From Pseudomonas sp. RGM2987 (GTDB taxonomy: Bacteria > Pseudomonadota > Gammaproteobacteria > Pseudomonadales > Pseudomonadaceae), in contig NZ_JALJDX010000207.1 in NCBI RefSeq assembly GCF_022952855.1, positions 16,997 to 80,996 of the forward strand: a stretch of 64,000 nucleotides of DNA. Reading direction: 5' to 3'. The position numbers and the translations under genes were made by a program. The notes under the pieces were generated by a model. The model was not told where the DNA came from, made no database searches, and worked only from the letters and a program-made list of their open reading frames with translations. Numbering within the stretch: the stretch's first letter is position 1; each line of letters begins with the position of its first letter. Positions 20,256-28,139 of the stretch are shown piece after piece.

Positions 20256-21821
20256 TCAGCGGTCCAGATACATCCGCGTCGTCAGCAAATAAACCGGCAA
20301 CCCCGACACCACGATCAGCAGCGCCGCATAAGGCGCTGCGGCCGCGAACTCCACGTTCGAGGTATGAGCCCAGACAGCCGTCGCCAACGTGTTGAGCCCG
20401 GTTGGACTCAGCAGCAGCGTGGCGGTCAGCTCCTTCATGGCATCCAGGAACACCAGCGCGAACGCGGCGCCCAGCGCCGGGAAGATGATCGGCAGGGTCA
20501 CCCGGCAAAAAGCACTGAACGAAGACGCGCCCAAGGTGCGGGCCGCCTCCTCCAGCTGCGGTGCGGCTTTGTTCAAGGCAGTGCGCACCGGGGCCTGGGC
20601 CAGCGGCAGGAACAGCAGTGCATAGGCGATCAGCAGCAAACCTGAGGTCTGGTACAGCGCCGGCACATAGTGCAGCGCGAAATACACCAGGCTCAGGGCG
20701 ATCACCAGTCCCGGCAGCGCGTGCAGCAGATAGGGCAGGCGTTCGGCCCACACGGCCAGCCGGCCCTTGTAGCGCACCACCAGCAGGCCCACCGGCACGG
20801 CCAGTACCAGGCAGAGCGCGGCGCCGCCAAGTGACAGCGCCAGCGACGACAGCAACGCCTCGCTGATCTCGCCGATCGGGAACGCGGCGGAAGTGCCGAC
20901 CAGCAGCCAATACACCAGCATCCCCAAGGGAATACCGCTGCCGATCACCGTCAGGAGCAGGCAGTACGCCTGGCCGAGAAGGGCCCAAGGTCCCAGTCGC
21001 ACTTGTTCGGCCTGACGCGCCGCGCCCTGGCCGGTGCGCACATGGCGCCCCTTGCCTCGCACCCGCAACTCCAGCCAGAGCAGAATCAGGCACAGCACCA
21101 GCAAGACCGCCGACAGCATGGCCGCGTTGGCGTTGCTGAATTCCAGCTCGAACTGCTGGTAGATGGCGGTGGTGAAGGTTTGCAGGCCGATGATCGACAG
21201 TGCGCCGAACTCCACCAGCATGTGCAATGCAATCAGCAACGAGCCGGCCAGCAACGAGGGCCAGAGCAGCGGAAGCGTGACCCGAAAGAACACGCCCCAG
21301 CGGTTCTGCCCCAGGGTGCGGGCGGATTCTTCCAGGGATGGGTCCAGGTTGCGCAACGTGGCTGCCACCGGAAGAAAGATCAGCGGGTACTTCGACAGGC
21401 TCATCACCAGGATCGCCCCGCCCAGGCCTTCGAACTGCGCGCTGAGGGACACCCAGGTGAAACTGCTGACAAACGCCGGCACCGCGAACGGCAGGCAGAG
21501 GATCACCCCCCATACCCGGCGTCCGGGTAGATTGCTGCGCTCCAGCAACCAGGCCAGGGACAGCCCGATGACGCCGCAGGCCAGTGTGACGCCGAGCATC
21601 AACGCCAGGGTGTTGCGCAGCAACCCGAACACATACGGTCGCCATAGCAGATGCAGGGCCTCGGCCCAGCCCGCTTGCCAGGCCTTTGTTGCCACGTAGA
21701 GCAGGGGCAACGCGCTCAGCAGCACCAGCAACGCCACCGGCAACAACAGGCCGATGGGCGGGCGCTTGCGTCGGGGCAGATACCCAGCCGCCATGGACGG
21801 AGCGTTCAGCGATGTCGCCAT
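20256..21821 (-). CDS. Ferric iron ABC transporter permease (FbpB/SfuB type)
   Basis: The 521-residue protein is a fused double permease with about 12 membrane helices: two halves each carry the binding-protein-dependent transport signature (EESARTLGQNRWGVFFRVTLP near 180 and EEAARTLGASSFSAFCRVTLP near 435), where the EAA loops meet the ATPase. This layout is typical of FbpB and SfuB iron permeases. Its start codon overlaps the stop of the upstream binding protein by one base. No ATPase gene lies adjacent, so it must be supplied from elsewhere. The substrate is inferred from the partner protein. Confidence 0.9.
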   Translation of the reverse strand: MATSLNAPSMAAGYLPRRKRPPIGLLLPVALLVLLSALPLLYVATKAWQAGWAEALHLLWRPYVFGLLRNTLALMLGVTLACGVIGLSLAWLLERSNLPGRRVWGVILCLPFAVPAFVSSFTWVSLSAQFEGLGGAILVMSLSKYPLIFLPVAATLRNLDPSLEESARTLGQNRWGVFFRVTLPLLWPSLLAGSLLIALHMLVEFGALSIIGLQTFTTAIYQQFELEFSNANAAMLSAVLLVLCLILLWLELRVRGKGRHVRTGQGAARQAEQVRLGPWALLGQAYCLLLTVIGSGIPLGMLVYWLLVGTSAAFPIGEISEALLSSLALSLGGAALCLVLAVPVGLLVVRYKGRLAVWAERLPYLLHALPGLVIALSLVYFALHYVPALYQTSGLLLIAYALLFLPLAQAPVRTALNKAAPQLEEAARTLGASSFSAFCRVTLPIIFPALGAAFALVFLDAMKELTATLLLSPTGLNTLATAVWAHTSNVEFAAAAPYAALLIVVSGLPVYLLTTRMYLDR

Positions 21822-22831
21822 CAGTTCAGGCCGACTTCGCGTTCCAGCTCCAACGCTTCTTCGGCGTTGCCCAGGTCGGCCGGGGTGACTTTCGGTGGTT
21901 CCAGCTCACTGAATGGCTTGAGGCCGCGATCCGACACCATGCCCTTGTGCAGCGGGTATTCGGCGGACGTCTGGGTGATCACCCGCTGGCCTTCTTCGCT
22001 GGCCATATAGGCAAGCAATTGCTGGGCTTGCTCGGGGTGTTTGCTGGACTTCAAGGCCGCGGCGCTGGACACCGTCACCAGCCCGCCGGCATCGCCGCCG
22101 GTGAAATAATGCAGTTTGGAAGCGAGCTGGCCTTTCTCTCGCTGCAAGGCGAACCAGTAATAGTTATTCACCAGCACAGCCGCCACTTCGCCGTTTTCCA
22201 CAGCCTTGAGAGCGACCATGTTGTTGCTGTAGACCTTGCCGAAGGCGCGCAGCCCGGTGAGCCATTCCTCGGCGGCTTCCATTCCATGCAGTTTGATGAT
22301 GGCAACGGCCTGTTCCTGGAATGCGCCGCTGGTCGGTACGAAGCCGACCTTGCCTTGCCATTGCGGCTGGGCAAAATCGAGGACGGTCTTGGGCAGGTCT
22401 TTTTCGTCGACCCGTTTCGGGTTGTAGGCCACCACGCGCACGCGGGCGGTCACCCCCATCCAGGTGCCATTGCCAGCGACATAATCCTTGGGCAGCACAT
22501 TCAGGGTGGCGTCGTCGATTTTCGCCAGCAGGCCTTGTTCGCCAAGTTTGTTCAGGGGCGGTGACTCTTCGGTGTAGATCACATCGGCGGGGGAGCGCTC
22601 GCCTTCTTCGACCACCTGGCTGGCCAGTTGATTGCTGCTGCCTTTGCGCACATTGACGTGGATGCCGGTCTTGGCTTCGAAGGCCTTGGCCAGCGCGTCG
22701 CCGACTTCCTTGTGCTGGCCGTTGTAGAGGGTCAGTTCCACCTTGTCGGCGGCATGGGCGAGGGGTGTTGCGAGGGCCAGGCCGAGCAGGGTGCAGTTGA
22801 GCGCGCGGCGCAGGGTGGTTCCAGACATCAT
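21821..22831 (-). CDS. Ferric iron ABC transporter substrate-binding protein (FbpA type)
   Basis: The 336-residue periplasmic protein has a signal peptide ending in LAHA-ADK (about residue 27), then a type II binding fold starting VELTLYNGQHKEVGDALAKAFEAKTG. The pair of adjacent tyrosines in VLVNNYYWFAL (about residue 220) matches the iron-coordinating YY of FbpA proteins. It is the first gene of a two-gene minus-strand operon with the permease and has an AT-rich possible Fur site about 40 bases upstream. Iron as substrate is well supported by the motif but not proven. Confidence 0.9.
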   Translation of the reverse strand: MMSGTTLRRALNCTLLGLALATPLAHAADKVELTLYNGQHKEVGDALAKAFEAKTGIHVNVRKGSSNQLASQVVEEGERSPADVIYTEESPPLNKLGEQGLLAKIDDATLNVLPKDYVAGNGTWMGVTARVRVVAYNPKRVDEKDLPKTVLDFAQPQWQGKVGFVPTSGAFQEQAVAIIKLHGMEAAEEWLTGLRAFGKVYSNNMVALKAVENGEVAAVLVNNYYWFALQREKGQLASKLHYFTGGDAGGLVTVSSAAALKSSKHPEQAQQLLAYMASEEGQRVITQTSAEYPLHKGMVSDRGLKPFSELEPPKVTPADLGNAEEALELEREVGLN

Positions 22832-22871
22832 TCGCAGGGTTCCTCACTGTCGTGTAGCAAAAACTTGTAAC

Positions 22872-22894
22872 AATGATAAACGATATTGTTTCTC
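22872..22894 (-). promoter_or_regulatory. Possible Fur-type operator before the iron transporter
   Basis: An imperfect AT-rich palindrome, GATAAAC-GATATT-GTTTCTC, lies about 40 bases upstream of the binding-protein start, in an otherwise GC-rich context. It resembles a Fur box in composition and position only; the match to the 19-base consensus is weak. Confidence 0.3.
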
Positions 22895-22933
22895 ATGTGC
22901 GTCTGGATGTCCTGGGGGGGAGATGCGGGTCCC

Positions 22934-23065
22934 GTGGCGAGGGAGCTCGCTCCCGCTGGGCTACGAAGTAGCCCCAAAGGCTAAAGGCCCATCAGGCGAG
23001 CTAGGCAAGGAGGACTTCGTCCTGGTGCGCCAGCCCGGTCCAGCGGGAGCAAGCGCCCTCGCCAC
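22934..23065. repeat. REP doublet, family A
   Basis: Outer arms GTGGCGAGGGAGCTCGCTCC and its near complement (GGAGCAAGCGCCCTCGCCAC) flank a 90-base centre with short hairpins. It lies between the iron operon promoter and the first tRNA terminator. Confidence 0.75.
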
Positions 23066-23093
23066 AGATACTGGTAAGCAAACCCCAGAAACG

Positions 23094-23119
23094 CAAAAAC
23101 CCGCTTTCGCGGGTTTCTG
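23094..23119 (-). terminator. Terminator of the downstream-lying tRNA-Leu copy
   Basis: Arms AACCCGC and GCGGGTT around TTTC, with an A-run at its left edge giving a U-tract on the minus strand. It sits 35 bases beyond the tRNA 3' end. Confidence 0.85.
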
Positions 23120-23153
23120 TGAGGATTCAAGGTCTTGACCTTGAAGCTTGAAT

Positions 23154-23241
23154 TGGTGCCCAGAAGAAGACTCGAACTTCCACGACCTTGCGGTCACCAG
23201 CACCTGAAGCTGGCGTGTCTACCAATTTCACCATCTGGGCA
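23154..23241 (-). tRNA. tRNA-Leu (CAG)
   Basis: Read on the minus strand the 88 bases fold as a class II tRNA: acceptor stem starting GCCCAGA, long variable arm (TGGTGACCGCAAGGTCGT region), TTCGAGTC T-loop, and an encoded CCA end. The anticodon stem CCAGC/GCTGG closes on the loop TTCAGGT, so the anticodon is CAG, decoding CUG. The tRNA is identical to the copy at 23418-23505. Confidence 0.96.
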
Positions 23242-23274
23242 GCATCTTCAGCGTTGCCGCTGTCGATGTGGCGC

Positions 23275-23303
23275 ACTATACGGAGCGCATTTTGATCTGT
23301 AAA
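23275..23303 (-). promoter_or_regulatory. Sigma-70 promoter of tRNA-Leu (first copy)
   Basis: On the minus strand TTTACA is separated by exactly 17 bases from TATAGT, followed by GCGCCAC. A GC-rich discriminator of this kind is typical of stable-RNA promoters under stringent control. The tRNA begins 33 bases further on. Confidence 0.8.
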
Positions 23304-23352
23304 CCCCTGTTTTTGTTTTAGTAATTACCAAAACGAAATTGCCGGGGCCGTA

Positions 23353-23384
23353 AACGAAAAAACCCGCTTTCGCGGGTTTTCGTT
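23353..23384 (-). terminator. Terminator of the upstream-lying tRNA-Leu copy
   Basis: A perfect inverted repeat, arms AACGAAAAAACCCGC and GCGGGTTTTCGTT (with one extra A pair in the left arm), around TTTC. It closes the second tRNA unit and is a longer version of the first unit's terminator. Confidence 0.85.
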
Positions 23385-23417
23385 AAGCTGGCAGGTCGAC
23401 AACCTGCTGCTTGAAAT

Positions 23418-23505
23418 TGGTGCCCAGAAGAAGACTCGAACTTCCACGACCTTGCGGTCACCAGCACCTGAAGCTGGCGTGTCTACCAATTTCACCATCT
23501 GGGCA
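23418..23505 (-). tRNA. tRNA-Leu (CAG), second copy
   Basis: This 88-base gene has the same sequence as the copy 264 bases away, including the CAG anticodon in a TTCAGGT loop and an encoded CCA. Both copies carry their own promoter and terminator and so form two independent units, not one operon. Confidence 0.96.
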
Positions 23506-23540
23506 GTATCGGCAACGTGTGTACGTCGTCGATGGCGCGC

Positions 23541-23569
23541 ACTATACGGAGCGTGTTTTTAACTGTAAA
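23541..23569 (-). promoter_or_regulatory. Sigma-70 promoter of tRNA-Leu (second copy)
   Basis: TTTACA and TATAGT on the minus strand are 17 bases apart, with a GCGCGCC discriminator. It is closely related to the first copy's promoter, with most spacer differences in the middle, showing that the promoter was duplicated with the gene. Confidence 0.8.
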
Positions 23570-23590
23570 CCCCTCCCGACAAAAAAACCT

Positions 23591-23674
23591 GGAAATTTCA
23601 CCAGCGGCGCGATCACAGGCTTCAAAGGATGGTCGAAGAGCTTCAGAAAGAGGATTCAGGCGCCTGAAATTTCC
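23591..23674. repeat. Inverted repeat in the rnr 5' region
   Basis: GGAAATTTCA (23591-23600) recurs as its exact complement TGAAATTTCC (23665-23674), 64 bases apart, in the 150 bases between the tRNA promoter and rnr. The role is unknown; it could fold the rnr leader or be a pair of operator sites. Confidence 0.4.
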
Positions 23675-23731
23675 CGTTTCATTAAGCCTATGCCAAACTA
23701 ACCCGCATATAGACAAGGTGAAAACTCTCTA

Positions 23732-26350
23732 ATGGCCGATTGGCAGTCCCTCGATCCCGAGGCCGCTCGTGAAGCGGAAAAATATGAAAACCCTATTCCT
23801 AGCCGCGAACTGATCCTGGCGCATCTCGCCGATCGGGGTTCGCCTGCTAGCCGCGAGCAACTGGTCGAAGAATTCGGTCTGACCACCGAAGACCAGCTCG
23901 AAGCCCTGCGCCGCCGTCTGCGTGCCATGGAACGCGACGCCCAGCTCATCTACACCCGCCGTGGCACCTATGCGCCGGTGGACAAGCTCGACCTGATCCT
24001 GGGCCGCATCGCCGGTCACCGCGACGGTTTCGGCTTCCTGATCCCGGATGACGGCAGTGACGACCTGTTCATGAGCCCGGCGCAGATGCGCCTGGTGTTC
24101 GACGGTGACCGGGCCCTGGCCCGGGTGTCCGGCCTGGATCGACGTGGTCGTCGCGAAGGCGTGATCGTCGAAGTGGTGTCCCGCGCCCACGAAACCATCG
24201 TTGGCCGTTACTTCGAAGAAGGTGGCATCGGTTTTGTCGTCGCCGACAATCCGAAGATCCAGCAGGAAGTGCTGGTGACCCCGGGCCGCAATGCCAACGC
24301 CAAGGTCGGTCAGTTCGTCGAGGTGAAGATCACCCACTGGCCAACCCCACGCTTCCAGCCGCAAGGTGACGTGGTGGAAGTGGTCGGCAACTATATGGCG
24401 CCGGGCATGGAGATCGACGTTGCCCTGCGCACCTATGACATCCCGCACGTATGGCCTGAAGCGGTCCTCAAAGAGGCCGCCAAGCTCAAGCCGGAAGTCG
24501 AGGAAAAGGACAAAGAGAAGCGCATCGATCTGCGTCACCTGCCGTTCGTCACTATCGACGGCGAGGACGCCCGTGACTTCGACGACGCCGTCTATTGCGA
24601 AGCCCGTCCGGGCAAGCTGCGCCTGTTCTCCGGTGGCTGGAAGCTGTACGTGGCGATCGCCGACGTTTCCAGCTACGTGAAGCTCGGTTCGGCGCTGGAC
24701 GCCGAGGCCCAGGTGCGTGGCAACTCGGTGTACTTCCCCGAGCGCGTCGTGCCGATGCTGCCTGAAGAGTTGTCCAACGGCCTGTGCTCGCTCAATCCCC
24801 ATGTCGACCGCCTGGCCATGGTTTGCGAGATGACTATCTCCAAGTCCGGCGAAATGACCGACTACTGCTTCTACGAAGCGGTGATCCACTCCCATGCCCG
24901 CCTGACCTACAACAAGGTCAGCGCGATGCTCGAGACGCCGAAACTGGCCGAATCGCGCAAACTGCGCGGTGAATACAACGAGGTGTTGCCGGATCTCAAG
25001 CAGCTCTATGCGTTATACAAGGTGCTGCTGGCGGCTCGTCATGTCCGTGGCGCGATTGATTTCGAGACCCAGGAAACACGGATCATCTTCGGTTCCGAGC
25101 GCAAGATCGCCGAAATCCGTCCGACCGTGCGTAACGACGCGCACAAGTTGATCGAGGAATGCATGCTGGCGGCCAACGTGGCTACCGCCGAATTCCTGAA
25201 GAAGCACGAGATTCCTGCGTTGTACCGGGTCCATGACGGCCCGCCGCCGGAGCGCCTGGAAAAACTGCGGGCATTCCTCGGTGAGCTCGGCCTGTCCTTG
25301 CATAAAGGTAAGGAAGGTCCGTCGCCGAAGGACTACCAGGCCCTGCTGGCGAGCATCAAGGACCGTCCGGATTTCCACCTGATCCAGACCGTCATGCTGC
25401 GTTCGTTGAGCCAGGCGGTGTACAGCGCGGACAATCAGGGCCACTTCGGCCTGAATTACGAAGCCTATACCCACTTCACTTCGCCGATCCGCCGCTACCC
25501 CGACCTGCTCACGCACCGGGCGATCCGCAGCGTGATCCATTCGAAGATGAACACCCCGCACGTCAAGCGTGCCGGTGCGATGACCATTCCGAAGGCGCGG
25601 ATCTATCCGTACGACGAGGCGGCGCTGGAGCAACTCGGCGAGCAGTGCTCGATGAGCGAGCGGCGTGCCGACGAAGCGACTCGCGACGTGGTGAACTGGC
25701 TCAAGTGCGAATACATGAAGGATCGCGTGGGTGAGTCGTTCCCGGGCGTGATCACGGCCGTGACCGGTTTCGGCCTGTTCGTCGAGCTGACCGATATCTA
25801 CGTCGAAGGCCTGGTGCATGTCACCGCGCTGCCGGGCGATTACTACCACTTCGACCCTGTGCATCACCGCCTGGCGGGCGAGCGCACCGGTCGCAGCTTC
25901 CGTCTGGGCGATACCGTTGAAGTGCGGGTGATGCGCGTCGACCTGGACGAGCGCAAGATCGACTTCGAGATGGCGGAAAAAACCATCAGCGCGCCAATCG
26001 GCCGCAAGAAGCGCGGTACCGAAACTTCTGCACCTGCGGCCAAGGCTGCTGCGGAGCCTGCTTCGTCCAAGTCCGGGCGTCGTGGTCCGGCCAAGGAAAA
26101 AGCCGGCGAAGCCTATCGTCCGAGCGATGCCGCGGCGAAAAACGCCGAAGTGCGCAAAAGCCGTGAAATGAAACAAGCGTTGCTGGCGGAAGCCAAGAAA
26201 GGCGGCAAGGCCGCGTCGGGGACAAAGGCCGAGCGGTCAGCCCCGGACAGTGCCCACAGCAAACCGAGTAAACACCGTAAAGGCCCGCCGAAAGCGGGCT
26301 CGGCCCCGGCCAAAAGTGGCGGGGCGCGTAAACCCAAGGCCAAGTCATGA
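23732..26350 (+). CDS. rnr: Ribonuclease R
   Basis: RNase R is a processive 3'-5' exonuclease that degrades structured RNA and takes part in rRNA quality control and trans-translation. The 872-residue product has an N-terminal helix-turn-helix-like region, two cold-shock domains (about 80-240), the RNB catalytic domain with the metal-binding block DGEDARDFDDAVY (about 273-285), an S1 domain (about 665-750), and a Lys/Ala/Ser-rich basic tail of ~110 residues. It overlaps rlmB by four bases (ATGA), implying coupled translation. Confidence 0.97.
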   Translation: MADWQSLDPEAAREAEKYENPIPSRELILAHLADRGSPASREQLVEEFGLTTEDQLEALRRRLRAMERDAQLIYTRRGTYAPVDKLDLILGRIAGHRDGFGFLIPDDGSDDLFMSPAQMRLVFDGDRALARVSGLDRRGRREGVIVEVVSRAHETIVGRYFEEGGIGFVVADNPKIQQEVLVTPGRNANAKVGQFVEVKITHWPTPRFQPQGDVVEVVGNYMAPGMEIDVALRTYDIPHVWPEAVLKEAAKLKPEVEEKDKEKRIDLRHLPFVTIDGEDARDFDDAVYCEARPGKLRLFSGGWKLYVAIADVSSYVKLGSALDAEAQVRGNSVYFPERVVPMLPEELSNGLCSLNPHVDRLAMVCEMTISKSGEMTDYCFYEAVIHSHARLTYNKVSAMLETPKLAESRKLRGEYNEVLPDLKQLYALYKVLLAARHVRGAIDFETQETRIIFGSERKIAEIRPTVRNDAHKLIEECMLAANVATAEFLKKHEIPALYRVHDGPPPERLEKLRAFLGELGLSLHKGKEGPSPKDYQALLASIKDRPDFHLIQTVMLRSLSQAVYSADNQGHFGLNYEAYTHFTSPIRRYPDLLTHRAIRSVIHSKMNTPHVKRAGAMTIPKARIYPYDEAALEQLGEQCSMSERRADEATRDVVNWLKCEYMKDRVGESFPGVITAVTGFGLFVELTDIYVEGLVHVTALPGDYYHFDPVHHRLAGERTGRSFRLGDTVEVRVMRVDLDERKIDFEMAEKTISAPIGRKKRGTETSAPAAKAAAEPASSKSGRRGPAKEKAGEAYRPSDAAAKNAEVRKSREMKQALLAEAKKGGKAASGTKAERSAPDSAHSKPSKHRKGPPKAGSAPAKSGGARKPKAKS

Positions 26351-27108
26351 GTCAGTTGGAAAAAATCTACGGTGTGCACGCCGTGGAAGCGTTGCTGCGT
26401 CATCACCCCAAGCGGGTCAAGCAGATCTGGTTGGCCGAAGGCCGCAGCGAGCCGCGGGTCCAGACCCTGGTCGAACTGGCCAACGAAAACCGCGTGGCCA
26501 TCGGCCAGGCGGAACGGCGCGAGATGGATGCCTGGGTCGAAGGCGTCCACCAGGGCGTCGTGGCTGAAGTCAGCCCAAGCCAGGTCTGGGGCGAGGCGAT
26601 GCTTGACGAGTTGCTCGACCGCACCGAAGGCGCGCCCTTGCTGCTGGTGCTGGACGGCGTGACCGATCCCCACAACCTCGGCGCCTGCCTGCGTTCGGCG
26701 GACGCCGCCGGGGCCTTGGCGGTGATCGTGCCCAAGGACAAGTCGGCGACCTTGACGCCGGTGGTGCGTAAAGTCGCCTGCGGCGCTGCGGAAGTCATCC
26801 CTCTGGTGGCCGTGACCAACCTGGCCCGCACCCTGGAAAAACTTCAGCAGCGTGGCTTGTGGATCGTCGGCACGGCGGGCGAGGCCGAGGTCAACATTTA
26901 TGACCAGGACCTCACCGGCCCGACCATCCTGATCATGGGCGCCGAAGGCAAAGGCATGCGCCGCCTGACTCGCGAGCATTGCGATTACCTGGTCAAGCTG
27001 CCGATGGCCGGCAGCGTCAGCAGCCTCAACGTCTCGGTCGCGACCGGGGTGTGCCTGTTCGAGGCGCTGCGCCAGCGTGGGGCGAAGGCGGCTGCCAAGA
27101 AACCTTAA
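26347..27108 (+). CDS. rlmB: 23S rRNA (guanosine-2251-2'-O)-methyltransferase RlmB
   Basis: RlmB methylates G2251 in the P-loop of 23S rRNA. The 253-residue protein has the L30e-like substrate-binding domain (about 1-90) and a SpoU/TrmH knotted methyltransferase domain with motif 1 LDGVTDPHNLGACLRSADA, motif 2 IIMGAEGKGMRRL (ILIMGAEGKG in this copy) and motif 3 LPMAGSVSSLNVSVATGV. Its start lies within the end of rnr, a pairing conserved across Gammaproteobacteria. Confidence 0.96.
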   Translation: MSQLEKIYGVHAVEALLRHHPKRVKQIWLAEGRSEPRVQTLVELANENRVAIGQAERREMDAWVEGVHQGVVAEVSPSQVWGEAMLDELLDRTEGAPLLLVLDGVTDPHNLGACLRSADAAGALAVIVPKDKSATLTPVVRKVACGAAEVIPLVAVTNLARTLEKLQQRGLWIVGTAGEAEVNIYDQDLTGPTILIMGAEGKGMRRLTREHCDYLVKLPMAGSVSSLNVSVATGVCLFEALRQRGAKAAAKKP

Positions 27109-27125
27109 GGCCAAGCCCAATCAAA

Positions 27126-27217
27126 CTGTGGGAGCGGGCTTGCTCGCGAATGCGGACTATCATTCAGCCGATGTGTTGACTGTCAGACCGCTTTCGCGAG
27201 CAAGCCCGCTCCCACAG
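27126..27217. repeat. REP doublet, family B
   Basis: Inverted copies of GTGGGAGCGGGCTTGCTCGC separated by a 40-base variable centre. The repeat ends about 50 bases before the rpsF promoter. Confidence 0.88.
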
Positions 27218-27268
27218 TGGTTTGTGTTGGCGCGCGGATTGTGACTGTTCAAATAATCACCAATTTCC

Positions 27269-27297
27269 TTGCGCCGCCCTCGGCCCTTCTCTACAAT
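27269..27297 (+). promoter_or_regulatory. Sigma-70 promoter of the rpsF operon
   Basis: TTGCGC and TACAAT are 17 bases apart, followed by TGCGCCCC, a GC-rich discriminator as expected for a ribosomal protein operon. Transcription from here would give a leader of about 110 bases before rpsF. Confidence 0.7.
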
Positions 27298-27319
27298 TGC
27301 GCCCCTTGCTGTGATGGCA

Positions 27320-27394
27320 GGCACTTATGTGTCTAGCGTCCTCAAGTCCATAAGTGTCATTCACTCCTTGTCTGACCGTTTTTGAGCGGCAGGC
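27320..27394 (+). promoter_or_regulatory. Structured rpsF leader (candidate S6:S18 autoregulatory RNA)
   Basis: The leader contains two clear hairpins. The first pairs GGCACTTATG (27320-27329) with CATAAGTGTC (27349-27358). The second pairs GTCTGACCG (27370-27378) with CGGCAGGC (27387-27394) with one bulged A next to the CCG. Many bacteria carry an S6:S18-binding RNA motif with a CCG element before rpsF; the structure and position fit, but the exact motif has not been checked against a covariance model. Confidence 0.45.
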
Positions 27395-27415
27395 TACAAC
27401 CCGTAAGGAGCATTC

Positions 27416-27844
27416 ATGCGTCATTACGAAATCATCTTTTTGGTCCACCCGGATCAAAGCGAGCAAGTCGGCGGCATGGTTGAGCGTTACACCAAGCTGA
27501 TCGAAGAAGACGGCGGCAAAATCCACCGTCTGGAAGACTGGGGCCGTCGTCAACTGGCCTACGCAATCAACAATGTTCACAAGGCTCACTACGTGATGCT
27601 GAACGTTGAGTGCACCGGCAAGGCCCTGGCCGAGCTGGAAGACAACTTCCGCTACAACGATGCAGTGATCCGTAACCTGGTCATCCGTCGCGAAGAAGCC
27701 GTTACCGGCCAATCCGAGATGCTCAAGGCTGAAGAAAACCGCAGTGAGCGCCGTGAGCGTCGCGACCGTCCTGAGCACTCTGACAGCGCCGATGGCGATG
27801 ACAGCGATAGCGACAGCGACAACAGCGATAACGCTGACGAGTAA
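27416..27844 (+). CDS. rpsF: 30S ribosomal protein S6
   Basis: S6 binds the central domain of 16S rRNA together with S18. The 142-residue product has the ferredoxin-like S6 fold (about 1-95; [44 protein letters not shown]) followed by a charged extension: first an Arg/Glu stretch ([13 protein letters not shown]), then a Ser/Asp-rich acidic tail ending NSDNADE. S6 of Pseudomonas is known to be modified at the C-terminus with glutamate by RimK, so the acidic end is functionally interesting. The site GTAAGGAG precedes the start. Confidence 0.97.
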   Translation: MRHYEIIFLVHPDQSEQVGGMVERYTKLIEEDGGKIHRLEDWGRRQLAYAINNVHKAHYVMLNVECTGKALAELEDNFRYNDAVIRNLVIRREEAVTGQSEMLKAEENRSERRERRDRPEHSDSADGDDSDSDSDNSDNADE

Positions 27845-27872
27845 TCCACGGACCTTTTAAGGAGCCAATCAC

Positions 27873-28103
27873 ATGGCACGTTTCTTCCGTCGTCGTAAAT
27901 TCTGCCGCTTCACCGCTGAAGACGTGAAAGAGATCGACTACAAAGATCTCAACACTCTGAAAGCCTACGTATCCGAGACCGGCAAAATCGTTCCAAGCCG
28001 CATCACCGGTACCAAAGCTCGTTATCAGCGTCAGCTGGCCACCGCTATCAAGCGCGCCCGCTTCCTGGCCCTGCTGGCCTACACCGACAGCCACGGCCGC
28101 TGA
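27873..28103 (+). CDS. rpsR: 30S ribosomal protein S18
   Basis: S18 pairs with S6 on the 30S platform. The 76-residue product begins [17 protein letters not shown] and contains the conserved [33 protein letters not shown] and [16 protein letters not shown] blocks (ALLAYTD here). Length and sequence are standard. It follows rpsF by 28 bases with an AAGGAG site; no priB gene intervenes, unlike in enteric bacteria. Confidence 0.98.
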
Positions 28104-28139
28104 GACCGGGCAGTCGACGAGTAGTAAGGGATCGAATGC

